Origin: Paracoccus marinaquae
GTDB taxonomy: Bacteria; Pseudomonadota; Alphaproteobacteria; Rhodobacterales; Rhodobacteraceae
Direction: 5' to 3'
NCBI RefSeq assembly: GCF_018860165.1
Contig: NZ_JAHKNG010000002.1
Span: 186,001-250,000 of the forward strand
Length of the DNA stretch: 64,000 nucleotides
Below the pieces are notes generated by a model, which was not told the origin of the DNA, made no database searches, and saw nothing but the letters and a program-made list of their open reading frames with translations. A program made the translations under genes and the position numbers. Positions within the stretch are counted from its first letter, which is position 1. Each line of letters opens with the position of its first letter. Shown piece after piece: positions 54,310 to 63,068 of this stretch.

Positions 54310-54924
54310 ATGACCAGGCATGAACGACTGACCGATCCACGGGATCGGCATTTCTCGGCGGCGCTTGATTTCGGCCGCGAATGGCTGCGCGCGCCGCTTC
54401 GCGTCGGCGCCGTGGCCCCATCCGGCTCGGCGCTGGCGCGGGCGATGACCAGGGGGTTGTCGGATGAGGACGGGCCGGTGCTTGAACTCGGCCCGGGCAC
54501 CGGCGTCTTCACCGCCGCCCTGCTGGCGCGCGGCATTCCGCCCGAACGGATCGCGGCGATCGAACTGGGCGAACATTTTGCCGTGGCACTGGCCCGCCGC
54601 CTGCCGCGCGTGACGGTGCTGCAGGGTGATGCGGCGCGTGTCGGGCGCCTCACCCCGTTCGGCGCCGGGCAGGCTGGCAGCGTCGTCTGCGGCTTGCCGC
54701 TGTTGTCGATGCCGCCCTCGATCGTGCTCAGGATTCTTGCCGGCGGTTTCGCCGCCCTGAAGCCTGACGGACAGTTCCGCCTGTTCACCTACGGGCCGAA
54801 ATGTCCGGTGCCGGCACCCATCCTCGACCGTGTCGGCATTGTCGCGCGGCGCGCGGCCTTCGTTCCGCTGAACATTCCGCCCGCCTCGGTCTATATTCTG
54901 AAGCGGGAGGTTCGCGCCGCATGA
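54310..54924 (+). CDS. Phospholipid N-methyltransferase-like (PmtA-type) SAM enzyme
   Basis: A 204-residue class I methyltransferase. Seen: an N-terminal basic amphipathic part, VGAVAPSGSALARAMTRGL, SAM motif VLELGPGTGVFTAALL, acidic IAAIELG, and VVCGLPLLSMPPS in place of the usual catalytic motif. This pattern matches the Rhodobacter/Sinorhizobium PmtA group. Known: PmtA converts phosphatidylethanolamine to phosphatidylcholine. rRNA-dimethyladenosine-type relatives share the fold, so assignment is probable rather than certain. Confidence 0.75.
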   Translation: MTRHERLTDPRDRHFSAALDFGREWLRAPLRVGAVAPSGSALARAMTRGLSDEDGPVLELGPGTGVFTAALLARGIPPERIAAIELGEHFAVALARRLPRVTVLQGDAARVGRLTPFGAGQAGSVVCGLPLLSMPPSIVLRILAGGFAALKPDGQFRLFTYGPKCPVPAPILDRVGIVARRAAFVPLNIPPASVYILKREVRAA

Positions 54925-55181
54925 AGATACAGGCCGATCCGAATGACTTCGCATCAGCCGCCATGATGCGCCTTCTGGCGGCGGGGCTGGCGCGGCAGGG
55001 CATTCCCGTGCCTGTCCGCCCGCCTTCCGGTGCGCATGTGCCGCGCCCCCTCAAGCGCGGCGTTCTTCAGGCGGTGATGGCCGCGCATGGTCCATTGGCG
55101 ATCCCCCGGGCACCCGAAGGAATGGCCCGGCACGCGCCATCCAGATATTGCCCCATTGGAGCGGGCGAGCGTTCGGGCTAG
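54921..55181 (+). CDS. Small hypothetical protein coupled to the methyltransferase
   Basis: An 86-residue protein starting inside the preceding stop (ATGA). Seen: two helix-like parts (FASAAMMRLLAAGLARQGIP, PLKRGVLQAVMAAHGPLA). The style slightly resembles the start of an AraC-type regulator lacking its DNA-binding domain, but no family is firmly recognised. It ends 10 bp before the hydrolase gene. Confidence 0.5.
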   Translation: MKIQADPNDFASAAMMRLLAAGLARQGIPVPVRPPSGAHVPRPLKRGVLQAVMAAHGPLAIPRAPEGMARHAPSRYCPIGAGERSG

Positions 55182-55191
55182 AACGATCCCC

Positions 55192-55941
55192 ATGACAGCT
55201 TCGACACAGATCTGGACAGACAGCGCCCGGCGCTTTGCGGTTGCGACGCGCGGTGGCAGCATTCCCGTGGTCGTGGCCGCGCCCTCCGACAATCCGCCGG
55301 GGACAGTGCTGCTGGTCCATGGCCGGAACGGCGCCCCCGGCCAGATCCAGATCGCCGAAATCGCCGATGCCTATCTGGCCCGCGGCTGGCGCGTCGCGGC
55401 GCCGGAACTGCCGAATTCCGTCGCCCTGCCCGAATCCGGCCCGCCCGATCAGGTGACCTTCTCGGGCCATACCGCTGCCGCCGCCAAGGCATGGGCCTGG
55501 CTTGCCGGGCAATGGCCCGATCAGCCGCGCGCGCTGGCGGGGCACAGCATCGGCGCCTATGCGATCGCGCATCTGGCCGGCGCGACGCCCGAACTGCAGC
55601 ACGTCCTTGCCGTCTCGCCGCCGCTTTCGGGTCGCGTCCTGCTGAAGGCGCGCGAGGCGATGGGTCCAGCCGCGATCGAGGCCGTGAAGCGCGAGGCGCC
55701 GGGATATTTCGCCGAGATGGCCACGGCGGATGCCGCCCCGGCGCTGGCGCGCGTGACCGCGCCGCTCGCGGTGGTCACCGGTGCCGAGGATGGGCTGGTG
55801 CGCTTGCAGGACGCGCGCGCCTATTTCAACGCCGCGCCGAACGGGCGTTTCTTCGCGGCGCTGCCGGGCCTGCATCACTGCCCGGCGGGCGAGGACTGCG
55901 GCCGGATGTTGGCGGATGCGCTCGTGGCGCTCGGCGCCTGA
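55192..55941 (+). CDS. Alpha/beta hydrolase
   Basis: A protein of 249 residues from the ATG at 55192. Seen: LLVHGRNGAPGQ (oxyanion region), the nucleophile elbow ALAGHSIGAYAIA, an aspartate in TGAEDGLV and a histidine in LPGLHHCPAG, a complete Ser-Asp-His set. Substrate unknown; dienelactone-hydrolase-like or esterase activity is possible. It is followed after 2 bp by the GH15 gene, so they may be co-transcribed. Confidence 0.82.
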   Translation: MTASTQIWTDSARRFAVATRGGSIPVVVAAPSDNPPGTVLLVHGRNGAPGQIQIAEIADAYLARGWRVAAPELPNSVALPESGPPDQVTFSGHTAAAAKAWAWLAGQWPDQPRALAGHSIGAYAIAHLAGATPELQHVLAVSPPLSGRVLLKAREAMGPAAIEAVKREAPGYFAEMATADAAPALARVTAPLAVVTGAEDGLVRLQDARAYFNAAPNGRFFAALPGLHHCPAGEDCGRMLADALVALGA

Positions 55942-55943
55942 AC

Positions 55944-57230
55944 ATGGACCGCCCCGATCCCGGCTGGATCGAGGCGCAGCGGCTGGCCTCTGCCCGCGCC
56001 ATGCGCGGGGCCTGCTCGGCCACCCATCTGACCCGCCATCGCGAGGGGTTCGGCTGGGTGCTGCGCCCTGCGCCGGGCTCGATGCTGGCCTCGCCGCGCA
56101 TGGCGGCCTGGGATCCCGAGCCTGATTACTTTCACCACTGGATCCGCGATTCCGCCATTGTCCTGCGCGCCGTGCCGCTGGCCATTGCCGCCGAGCCGGG
56201 GGCGCGCGGCTTCTGGCTGCGGCATCTGGTCGATTTCATCCGGTTCTCGCTGGCGATCTCGGACCCTGAACGGCGCGGACCGGCGCGGAACCCGCTGCGC
56301 GCGACCGTCTTGCCCAGCCATGCGCAATATCTGCGCCCGGACGCGGAACTGGCGGCGCTGACCGGCGCGGCCTGGCTGGAGGAGCCGCGCGTCGCCGCCG
56401 ACGGCGCGCCCGATCCCGAACAATGGAGTCGCCCGCAGGACGATGGCCCGGCACTGCGGGCCACGGCGGTCATGGTCGTGCTGGACCTGTTGCCCGAGGC
56501 CGCCCGGCCCGAGGCCGAGGCGCTGGTCGCCCGCGACCTTGCCCATACGGCGCGCATCGCCGGCCGGTCCTGCATCGGCCCGTGGGAGGAGGCGCCGCCC
56601 CGCCGCACGACGTTTACCCTTCTGACGCAATGGGACGCGCTGGATCGGGCCTGCGCGCGCGATCCGCAGATGCGCGAGGCCGCCGACCGGATAGAGGCGC
56701 TGATCGCCAAGGCCGAGGATGCGGCGACCGGCGGCTGGCGCGAAAGCGTCGAGGCGCCCGAGGGGCGGTTGGACGCGGCGACCTGCCTTGCCATCCTGCA
56801 TACGCGGCGCCAGCAGGGCCCGTTCGCCATCACCGCCCCGCGCGCCCGCGCCACGATGGCGGCGCTGGAGGCGATATTCGCGGGTCTTTACCCGATCAAT
56901 CGCGGCCGCGCGGTCCCTGCCATCGGCCGCTGGGCGGGGGATGTCTATTGCGACGGCAATCCCTGGTATCCGACGACGCTGGGCTATGCCGAACTGCATT
57001 ACCGCATCGCTGCCGCCACCGCCGACGCCGAGGCCCTGGCCAAGGCCGAGGCGTGGATGCATCTGATCCAGCAGGTCGCGCCGCGACCCGCCGGCCCGCT
57101 GCCCGAACAGTTTGACCGCCATGACGGCGCGCCGGTCTCGTGCCTCGATCTGGCATGGTCGTCGTCGGCCTTTCTTGAGGCCGCGGCGGCGCGGGACATG
57201 GCGATTCAGGCGCTGGCGGGGTCCAGATAG
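55944..57230 (+). CDS. Glycoside hydrolase family 15 (glucoamylase-like)
   Basis: A 428-residue (alpha/alpha)6-barrel protein. Seen: DYFHHWIRDSAIVLRAVPLA, RPQDDGPALRATA, the first catalytic region SCIGPWEE, GDVYCDGNPWYPTTLGYAE, and the second glutamate in LPEQFDRHDG. These are GH15 signatures. No signal peptide is visible, so it probably acts in the cytoplasm. Known: GH15 enzymes release glucose from alpha-glucans or trehalose. Its end overlaps the convergent GH144 gene by 25 bp. Confidence 0.88.
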   Translation: MDRPDPGWIEAQRLASARAMRGACSATHLTRHREGFGWVLRPAPGSMLASPRMAAWDPEPDYFHHWIRDSAIVLRAVPLAIAAEPGARGFWLRHLVDFIRFSLAISDPERRGPARNPLRATVLPSHAQYLRPDAELAALTGAAWLEEPRVAADGAPDPEQWSRPQDDGPALRATAVMVVLDLLPEAARPEAEALVARDLAHTARIAGRSCIGPWEEAPPRRTTFTLLTQWDALDRACARDPQMREAADRIEALIAKAEDAATGGWRESVEAPEGRLDAATCLAILHTRRQQGPFAITAPRARATMAALEAIFAGLYPINRGRAVPAIGRWAGDVYCDGNPWYPTTLGYAELHYRIAAATADAEALAKAEAWMHLIQQVAPRPAGPLPEQFDRHDGAPVSCLDLAWSSSAFLEAAAARDMAIQALAGSR

Positions 57231-58462
57231 GGCGCGGAAAAGCCAAGCGCGCGCAGCCCGCGCCGGATCTCGGGGCGGCCCGAGATCAGCCGCCACAACA
57301 GGCCCGAGCGGTGGTTTTCCAGCCCGATGACGATGGGGGCCTGATCGATGGCCAGCCGGCTTTCCGCCACCCAGTCATGCGACAGGCTGAAGGCATCGAA
57401 AAACCCCGCCTCGCCCCAGATCCTTGCGCCCAGATCGTCATGCAGGTGACGCAGGAACGGCATCGCCTCATCCGGCGCAAAGGGGAAAGAGCCAAGCGCG
57501 GCGGTGGGTGTGATGACGCCGGTATCCACGGTCGGCGAATGGGCGGCGTAGCCTGCGGGGTCGTCGCTGGCGGTCAGGCCCCAGCATTGCGGCCCGTAGC
57601 CCGTCCAGCCATGCGGGTTGGTCAGGCAGTGATGGCGGTTCACCAGCGCATGCGCGCGCGCCTGCATGCCGTAATCGGCATAGGCGTCGCGCAGCCCGCG
57701 CGGGTCGATGCCCAGAAACGGGTATTGCGACATGAACAGCGGCCCGCCCCAATCGGGACCCAGCGGCAGGGGTATGTCGCCATAGCTGCGCCCGTTGCGA
57801 AAGGCCGGCGCTTGGGCCCAACTGTCATGATACGAGGTCGCGGGGATCGGGTGGTCAAGCGAGCCGGCGCCCAGCACGAAGACCGGCAGCGCCTCGTTCC
57901 AGCCCCGGATCGGCAGCGCCTCGGGCTTCCATGGCCGGTCGGGGTGGCGGTGCCAGATGACCGCGCCATCCTCGCGCAGATGCGCGGCCCAGTTCACGGC
58001 ATTGAACAGCGCCTCGATCCGCGCGCCGACCGAGGGTTCCTCGGCAAAGAAGGCCGCCGCGCCCAGCAGTCCCAGCATCAGAAACGCGGTCTCGACCAGA
58101 TCGCCGCCATCGTCACCCGCCATGAAGGGGATGACCCGCCCGGTGCTGCCGTTCATGAAATGCGGAAACACCCCGTCGAAACAGTCGGCACTTTCCAGAA
58201 AACCCACCAGCCGCTCGACCCGGTCAAGGATCTCGCGCCGGGGCCGCCAGCCGCGTTCGGCGGCGACGATCTGCGCCAGCAGGCCAAAGCCGGTGCCGCC
58301 GGTGCAGACGGTTTCCTCGACATCATAGCCGAAGGCGCCGCCGCTGCGTTCGCGCGCCATGCCGCTGACCGGGTGGCTCCAGTCCAGGAAATAGAGCGCG
58401 GTGGCCTGTGCCACGCGGTCGCGCAGGGCGGCATCGTCAAGGCCCCGGATCAGGTCAGCCAT
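57206..58462 (-). CDS. Glycoamylase-domain protein (PF10091, GH144-like)
   Basis: A protein of 418 residues from the ATG at 58462; it overlaps the GH3 stop by 13 bp. Seen: ATALYFLDWSHPVSGMARER, GTGFGLLAQIVAAERGW, GDDGGDLVETAFLMLGLL, LFMSQYPFLGIDPRG and GLTASDDPAGYAAHSP, the conserved run of the glycoamylase family that includes endo-beta-1,2-glucanases of GH144. No signal peptide is visible. Known: GH144 enzymes cut beta-1,2-glucans to sophorooligosaccharides. Activity here is inferred from family and from the GH3 neighbour. Confidence 0.85.
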   Translation of the reverse strand: MADLIRGLDDAALRDRVAQATALYFLDWSHPVSGMARERSGGAFGYDVEETVCTGGTGFGLLAQIVAAERGWRPRREILDRVERLVGFLESADCFDGVFPHFMNGSTGRVIPFMAGDDGGDLVETAFLMLGLLGAAAFFAEEPSVGARIEALFNAVNWAAHLREDGAVIWHRHPDRPWKPEALPIRGWNEALPVFVLGAGSLDHPIPATSYHDSWAQAPAFRNGRSYGDIPLPLGPDWGGPLFMSQYPFLGIDPRGLRDAYADYGMQARAHALVNRHHCLTNPHGWTGYGPQCWGLTASDDPAGYAAHSPTVDTGVITPTAALGSFPFAPDEAMPFLRHLHDDLGARIWGEAGFFDAFSLSHDWVAESRLAIDQAPIVIGLENHRSGLLWRLISGRPEIRRGLRALGFSAPYLDPASA

Positions 58463-60693
58463 GTCAGTTCCACCATTTGCGTGTCGCGGCTGTTCGGGCC
58501 GACATGCAGCCGGATCAGGCCGGGGTCGCGCAGCCATTCCACCGCCTCAAGCGAGGGCGCGAGGGGATAGCGGAACTGTTCGGCATGGACCGGAAACACG
58601 AGTTCGCAGCTTTCGCCGGGGGCCAGCGTGACCTGCCTGAAATCGATCAGCCAGCGGCCCGGGCGGGTCACGCGGGCCACGGGGTCGCTGGCGTAAAGCT
58701 GCACCGTCTCGGTCATTTCGACCGCGCCCGTATTGCGCAGGGTGACGCGCAGTTCCACCGGCTGATCGGCCCGGGCCGCATCGGTTGACAGGCGCGGCGG
58801 ATCATAGTCGATCCGGCCATAGCCAAGCCCGAAGCCAAAGGGAAAGCGCGGCGCATCGTCGGGCAGATCCAGCCAGCCGGTGCGGAACTTGGCGAAACGG
58901 CCGGGATCGGGTCGGCCGGTGGGTTCATGGGCATGCGACAGCGGCACCTCGCCCGGATGCGCGGGCAGGGTGACGGCAAGCCGCCCCGCCGGGCTGGCCG
59001 CGCCGAAGATCAGATCCGTCACGCCCTCGGGGCCGGCGACGCCGCCATGCCATGCGTAAAGCAGCGCATCGGCCTGTTCCGCGATCCTGCCCAAAGCCAG
59101 CGGCCGGCCGGCAAAGACCACCACCGCCAGCGGCTTGCCGGTGCCCGCCAGCGCCTCGATCAGGCGGCATTGCGGCGCGGGCAGGACAGGCGACAGGACC
59201 GAGGAGGATTCGCCCGCGTGCTCCTTGGCCTCGCCCACCGCCGCCACGATCACATCCGCCGCGCGGGCGGCGGCCAGCGCCTCGGCCAGCAGTTCGGCTT
59301 CGGGGCGGGGGTCGCGGGTGACGGTCACGCCATGCACGTTCAGGCGCTGCTCCAGCCAGGGTTCATCGACGATATTCGCGCCCCAGACGGTATCCGGCGC
59401 CCGCCCGGTCAGCGCGGCCACGGCCTCGTGCAGCGGCACGACATCCTCGGCCCGGCCCGAGACGGACCAGGTGCCCAGCATGTTCGCACGGTCCGCCGCC
59501 ATGGGGCCGATCAGCGCGACCCGGGCCGAGCGCGACAGCGGCAGCACGCCGTCGTTCTTCAGCAGGACGGCGGCGCGGGCGGCGGCCCTTCGCGCCAGAT
59601 CGCGCCCCGCGCGACGCGAGGGCGCAGGCGTCCCGCCATCCAGCCCGCGAAACGGATCGTCCAAGAGGCCCAGCCGTTCCTTGAATTGCAGCACCCGGCG
59701 GCAGGCGCGGTCGATCAGCGCCACGATCGCGCTGGCGGGCAGCACCAGCCCGGCCTCGGGCGCATCCAGCCCGTCGCAGGCCAGCGCCGGCAATTCGCGC
59801 AGGTAATCCTCGCCCACCATGTCCATGTCGACGCCCGCATGCAGTGCCCGCGCCACCACCACCGGCGCCGGGCCAAGCCCATGCGCGATCAGTTCCTGCA
59901 CACCCGTATAGTCCGAAACCACCAGCCCGTCGAAGCCCTGGCCCCCGCGCAGCCAGCCCTCGACCAGCGGTGCGTTGGCGTGCATCGGCAGCTTGTTGAC
60001 CGCGTTGAAGGCGGTCATGACGCTGGCCGCGCCGGCCTTGATCCCGGCCTCGAAGGGCGGCAGGTAGACCGACAGCAGATCCTCCCATGCCAGGCTGACA
60101 TTGTCGTAGTCCCGGCCGCTATCCGGCGCGCCGTAAGCCACGAAATGCTTGAGACAGGCTGCCAGCCGGCGCGGCCCGGCGGGGTCATCGCCCTGAAAGC
60201 CGCGCACCGCGGCGGCGGCCGCGCGTGCGGCCAGCAGCGGATCCTCGCCCGGCCCTTCGGCCACCCGGCCCCAGCGGGGATCGCGGCAGATGTCGATCAT
60301 CGGCGCGAAGGTCAGATGCAGCCCCTCGGCCGCGGCCTCGGCGGCGGCGAAGGCCGAGGTTTCCTCGATCAGCGCCATGTCCCAGCCGCAGGTCAGCGCG
60401 ATGTTCAGCGGGAATATCGTGCGCTGGCCGTGGATCACGTCTTCGGCAAAGAACAGCGGGATGTTCAGGCGCGAACCGGCCAGCGCGCGGTCCTGCATGG
60501 CGCGCGCGCTGGCCAGCGACTTGGTGCCGAAGATCGCGCCGACCTGCCCGGCATCCAGCCGGGCAGAGAGGGATGTGGACTGGCCGGCACCGGTCACCAG
60601 CCCTTCGCCGGCGGCCAGCAGGTTCAGCTGACCGATCTTTTCCGCCAGCGTCATGGCGGCCATCAGCCGCTCGACCTTGCCCTGTTCCTGCAT
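58450..60693 (-). CDS. GH3 beta-glucosidase
   Basis: A 747-residue enzyme. Seen: N-terminal TIM-barrel with MIDICRDPRWGRVAEGPGED, CLKHFVAYGAPDSGRDYD and the nucleophile aspartate in FDGLVVSDYTGVQEL, then the alpha/beta sandwich (AARAAVLLKNDGVLPLSRSA) and a C-terminal fibronectin-III-like domain. No export signal is visible. Known: BglX-type GH3 enzymes remove glucose from beta-glucooligosaccharides, including sophorooligosaccharides. Upstream neighbour of GH144 and 24 bp downstream of the ABC transporter gene: probable operon. Confidence 0.93.
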   Translation of the reverse strand: MQEQGKVERLMAAMTLAEKIGQLNLLAAGEGLVTGAGQSTSLSARLDAGQVGAIFGTKSLASARAMQDRALAGSRLNIPLFFAEDVIHGQRTIFPLNIALTCGWDMALIEETSAFAAAEAAAEGLHLTFAPMIDICRDPRWGRVAEGPGEDPLLAARAAAAAVRGFQGDDPAGPRRLAACLKHFVAYGAPDSGRDYDNVSLAWEDLLSVYLPPFEAGIKAGAASVMTAFNAVNKLPMHANAPLVEGWLRGGQGFDGLVVSDYTGVQELIAHGLGPAPVVVARALHAGVDMDMVGEDYLRELPALACDGLDAPEAGLVLPASAIVALIDRACRRVLQFKERLGLLDDPFRGLDGGTPAPSRRAGRDLARRAAARAAVLLKNDGVLPLSRSARVALIGPMAADRANMLGTWSVSGRAEDVVPLHEAVAALTGRAPDTVWGANIVDEPWLEQRLNVHGVTVTRDPRPEAELLAEALAAARAADVIVAAVGEAKEHAGESSSVLSPVLPAPQCRLIEALAGTGKPLAVVVFAGRPLALGRIAEQADALLYAWHGGVAGPEGVTDLIFGAASPAGRLAVTLPAHPGEVPLSHAHEPTGRPDPGRFAKFRTGWLDLPDDAPRFPFGFGLGYGRIDYDPPRLSTDAARADQPVELRVTLRNTGAVEMTETVQLYASDPVARVTRPGRWLIDFRQVTLAPGESCELVFPVHAEQFRYPLAPSLEAVEWLRDPGLIRLHVGPNSRDTQMVELTWLT

Positions 60694-60717
60694 CCCCTCG
60701 CCCCTGCTGCGAAGCCG

Positions 60718-62643
60718 TTATTCCGCCGCGTGCCGGACGGCGATGTAGCCGCTGGCAAGGCTCGGGCGCAGCTGCGCCATGCCGTCGCGAATCTCCAGCG
60801 CGGCCGAATAGAACGGCTCGCCGTCAGGGTCGCATGGCGGGTATTCGCTGTGCAAGACCGACAGGATCGCGGTCTGGGGCAGGCTGTCGCGCAGGATCAG
60901 GTGGAATTCCATCGCGGCATCGGTGTCCAGCGCGGCGGTCGCCTCGTCCAGCAGCAGGATATCGGGCCTGGCCAGCAGGATGCGGGCCAGCACCAGACGC
61001 TGTTTCTGGCCGCCCGACAGAACATCGCGCCAGTTCCGGCCCTGATACAGATCGTGTTCAAGGCTGTTGATGAAATGCCCCAGACCCACCCGCGACAGCG
61101 CGGCGGCGGCGGCGATATCGGAATGTTCTTCGGGGTGGTCGGGATAGGTGACCAGCGCCTTCAGCATCATGCGGTCGGGAATGTCCGCTTCTTGCCCGGC
61201 GAAGAACAGGCTTGCGCCCTCGCGCAGCGAGACGCGCCCCTCACCATAGGGCCAGAGCCCGGCCACGGCCTTCAGAAGACTGCTTTTGCCGCAGCCGTTC
61301 TGACCCGAGAGATAGATCCGGTCGCCGGGATAAAGCCGCAACTTGGGCACCGTCAGGAAGGCCGGCGTGTCATGGCCGCGATGGTGCAGGTTGAGCCCCT
61401 CCAGCGCCAGAACCGGCCCGGACGGCCGGCGGTCGCGCCGGAAGCGGCTGACGCCCGTCTCGGCATAGAAGTCCTGCCGAGCGCGCACCCGCTCGACGGC
61501 GTCGGCGACCTCGGTCAGGCGCGAGGCATTGGCGCGCAGCGTGGCGATGGCGGGCATCACGTTGATGAACCACGAGACATCCCCGATCAGCTCCGCCGTC
61601 AGCTCGCTGTTGGCGACGAAATCGCGAAAACTCATCCTGTCGGCCATGAAGGCGGGCAGGGCGGGCAGATAGGCCAGCAGTCGCGCGGACAGGAACTTGT
61701 AGACATTGGTGAACATCATCATCCCGGCGGCCAGCCAGTTCTGCTTGCCCCAGGTCTGGTCCAGATCGGCATAGAGCCGCCCGTTGATGCGGCTCTGGGC
61801 GCGTTCGCCGCGCGCCGCGGCCAGATGCCCGACGCGGTTCAGGAGGCCGCCCCATTCGCCGCGCCAGGCGCCATCGCGCCGCTGACGTTGCAGGCTGAGA
61901 CGTTCGATGATGCGGCCCAGCCGCCAGGCGATGAAGGTCATGGTGGGGACATAGACCGCGACCAGCGCCAGCGCCAAAAGCGCCGAGCCGCTGTCGCCGG
62001 GCACCAGATCGATGCGCGCGGCCAGGCCCGGCCCGAACCAGCCTTCCAGCACGCCATTGGCCTGCGCCCCCCAACGATCAAGGAAGGCCACGCTCTGGCT
62101 GCGCTCCATCAGCGCGACCGAGACGAAATAGATCGAGGTGACGGAACCCCAAAGGCCCATGGTCAGCCCGATGACGCCGCCATAGAGGCTGCCGGAACAT
62201 TCGTCGATGCGCTGATCGATCGCATCCGGCATCCGCGAACTGCCGCCCGATTCCGAACGATCGCTCATCAGGTCAAGGGCGATCCGCTCATCGGCCAGGA
62301 TCGCATCGTTGAACCGGCCGACCAGCCAGCCCCGCGCGCGGCGGTGCAATGTGGCCGAGACCAGGTGGCGCAAGGCCACGCCGGCGGTCCGGGCAAGGAA
62401 AATGGCCAGATAGGCCGCTGCCGCCAGCAGCACCACCCGGACCGGATCGACCCCCGCCTCGGCATCATGGAAATTCGCCAGCGACGCCAGAAAATCGGCG
62501 CTGGCGACGGCGACCCAGACGCTGGACTTGCTGAGCAAGGTGGTGATCGCGAAGACGATCACCGTCAGCAGCCAGGCCTCGCGCCACCGTTCTGATACCC
62601 AATAGGCCGACAACAGGCCCCAAAAACCACTTAACCGCTTCAC
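60718..62643 (-). CDS. SbmA/BacA/ABCD-type ABC transporter (fused permease-ATPase)
   Basis: A 641-residue half-transporter. Seen: about six membrane segments in residues 1-310 and an ATPase with Walker A LSGQNGCGKSSLLKA, signature VLSGGQKQRLVL and Walker B DILLLDEATAALD. The permease (LYADLDQTWGKQNWLAAGMM and similar) resembles the SbmA/BacA/ABCD group rather than MsbA. Known: such transporters move peptides, cobalamin or fatty acyl compounds. It heads the unit ABC-GH3-GH144, so a role in oligosaccharide movement is possible but not shown. Confidence 0.85.
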   Translation of the reverse strand: MKRLSGFWGLLSAYWVSERWREAWLLTVIVFAITTLLSKSSVWVAVASADFLASLANFHDAEAGVDPVRVVLLAAAAYLAIFLARTAGVALRHLVSATLHRRARGWLVGRFNDAILADERIALDLMSDRSESGGSSRMPDAIDQRIDECSGSLYGGVIGLTMGLWGSVTSIYFVSVALMERSQSVAFLDRWGAQANGVLEGWFGPGLAARIDLVPGDSGSALLALALVAVYVPTMTFIAWRLGRIIERLSLQRQRRDGAWRGEWGGLLNRVGHLAAARGERAQSRINGRLYADLDQTWGKQNWLAAGMMMFTNVYKFLSARLLAYLPALPAFMADRMSFRDFVANSELTAELIGDVSWFINVMPAIATLRANASRLTEVADAVERVRARQDFYAETGVSRFRRDRRPSGPVLALEGLNLHHRGHDTPAFLTVPKLRLYPGDRIYLSGQNGCGKSSLLKAVAGLWPYGEGRVSLREGASLFFAGQEADIPDRMMLKALVTYPDHPEEHSDIAAAAALSRVGLGHFINSLEHDLYQGRNWRDVLSGGQKQRLVLARILLARPDILLLDEATAALDTDAAMEFHLILRDSLPQTAILSVLHSEYPPCDPDGEPFYSAALEIRDGMAQLRPSLASGYIAVRHAAE

Positions 62644-63068
62644 TTACCTGCCTCTTCTTTTCTTGCACTGCCTCCTTGATGCCGTGGCACAGCCGTGCCC
62701 TCCCACAGGAACGCCCAAGCGCCTGCGGGCCGATTTACGGCATATTTTCCGGTTTGGTTCTGGCCGCGTGGTACGATTCCCCGTGTGCGCGACCAAGCTT
62801 TAAAAATCACAATAGCAAATATATGCATGGGCGGTAAGCTGCCGATGCATATATCGACTTGTCATTTTAGATAGTTGCCGTCGATTGTTTCATCTTGGCC
62901 ACAGTGTACGGCACCGCGGACATGCTGGAGGCGCGGGGCATCGGCGCCGCGCCGGTCCTGACCGCGGTCGAGCTACACACCGTCAGGAAGCCCGCATAGC
63001 GGGCTGTCCCAGGCCGATCCGGCGGGGCGGCTTCAACGCCCCCTGGCGGGCAGGCAGCACCTGCCGGC
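62644..63068. other. 425-bp intergenic region with AT-rich core
   Basis: It lies upstream of the ABC-GH3-GH144 unit and downstream of the TRAP gene. It includes an AT-rich stretch (62800-62880) with a 10-bp dyad and a small hairpin AGCCCGC-ATA-GCGGGCT (62989-63005) that may end TRAP transcription. The bases around 62894-62998 encode a short open fragment without a start or recognisable family, possibly a decayed gene. Confidence 0.45.
62819..62854. promoter_or_regulatory. Inverted repeat ATATATGCAT-N16-ATGCATATAT
   Basis: Perfect 10-bp arms at 62819-62828 and 62845-62854 with a GC-rich 16-bp spacer, in an AT-rich island about 180 bp upstream of the ABC transporter start. The symmetry fits binding of a dimeric regulator. 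Confidence 0.5.

Noticed and set aside
58927-62595. A 1222-codon open frame on the plus strand
   Set aside because: It is antisense to the GH3 and ABC transporter genes, which have complete catalytic motifs; its translation is Gln/Arg/Gly-rich noise typical of GC-rich antisense frames.
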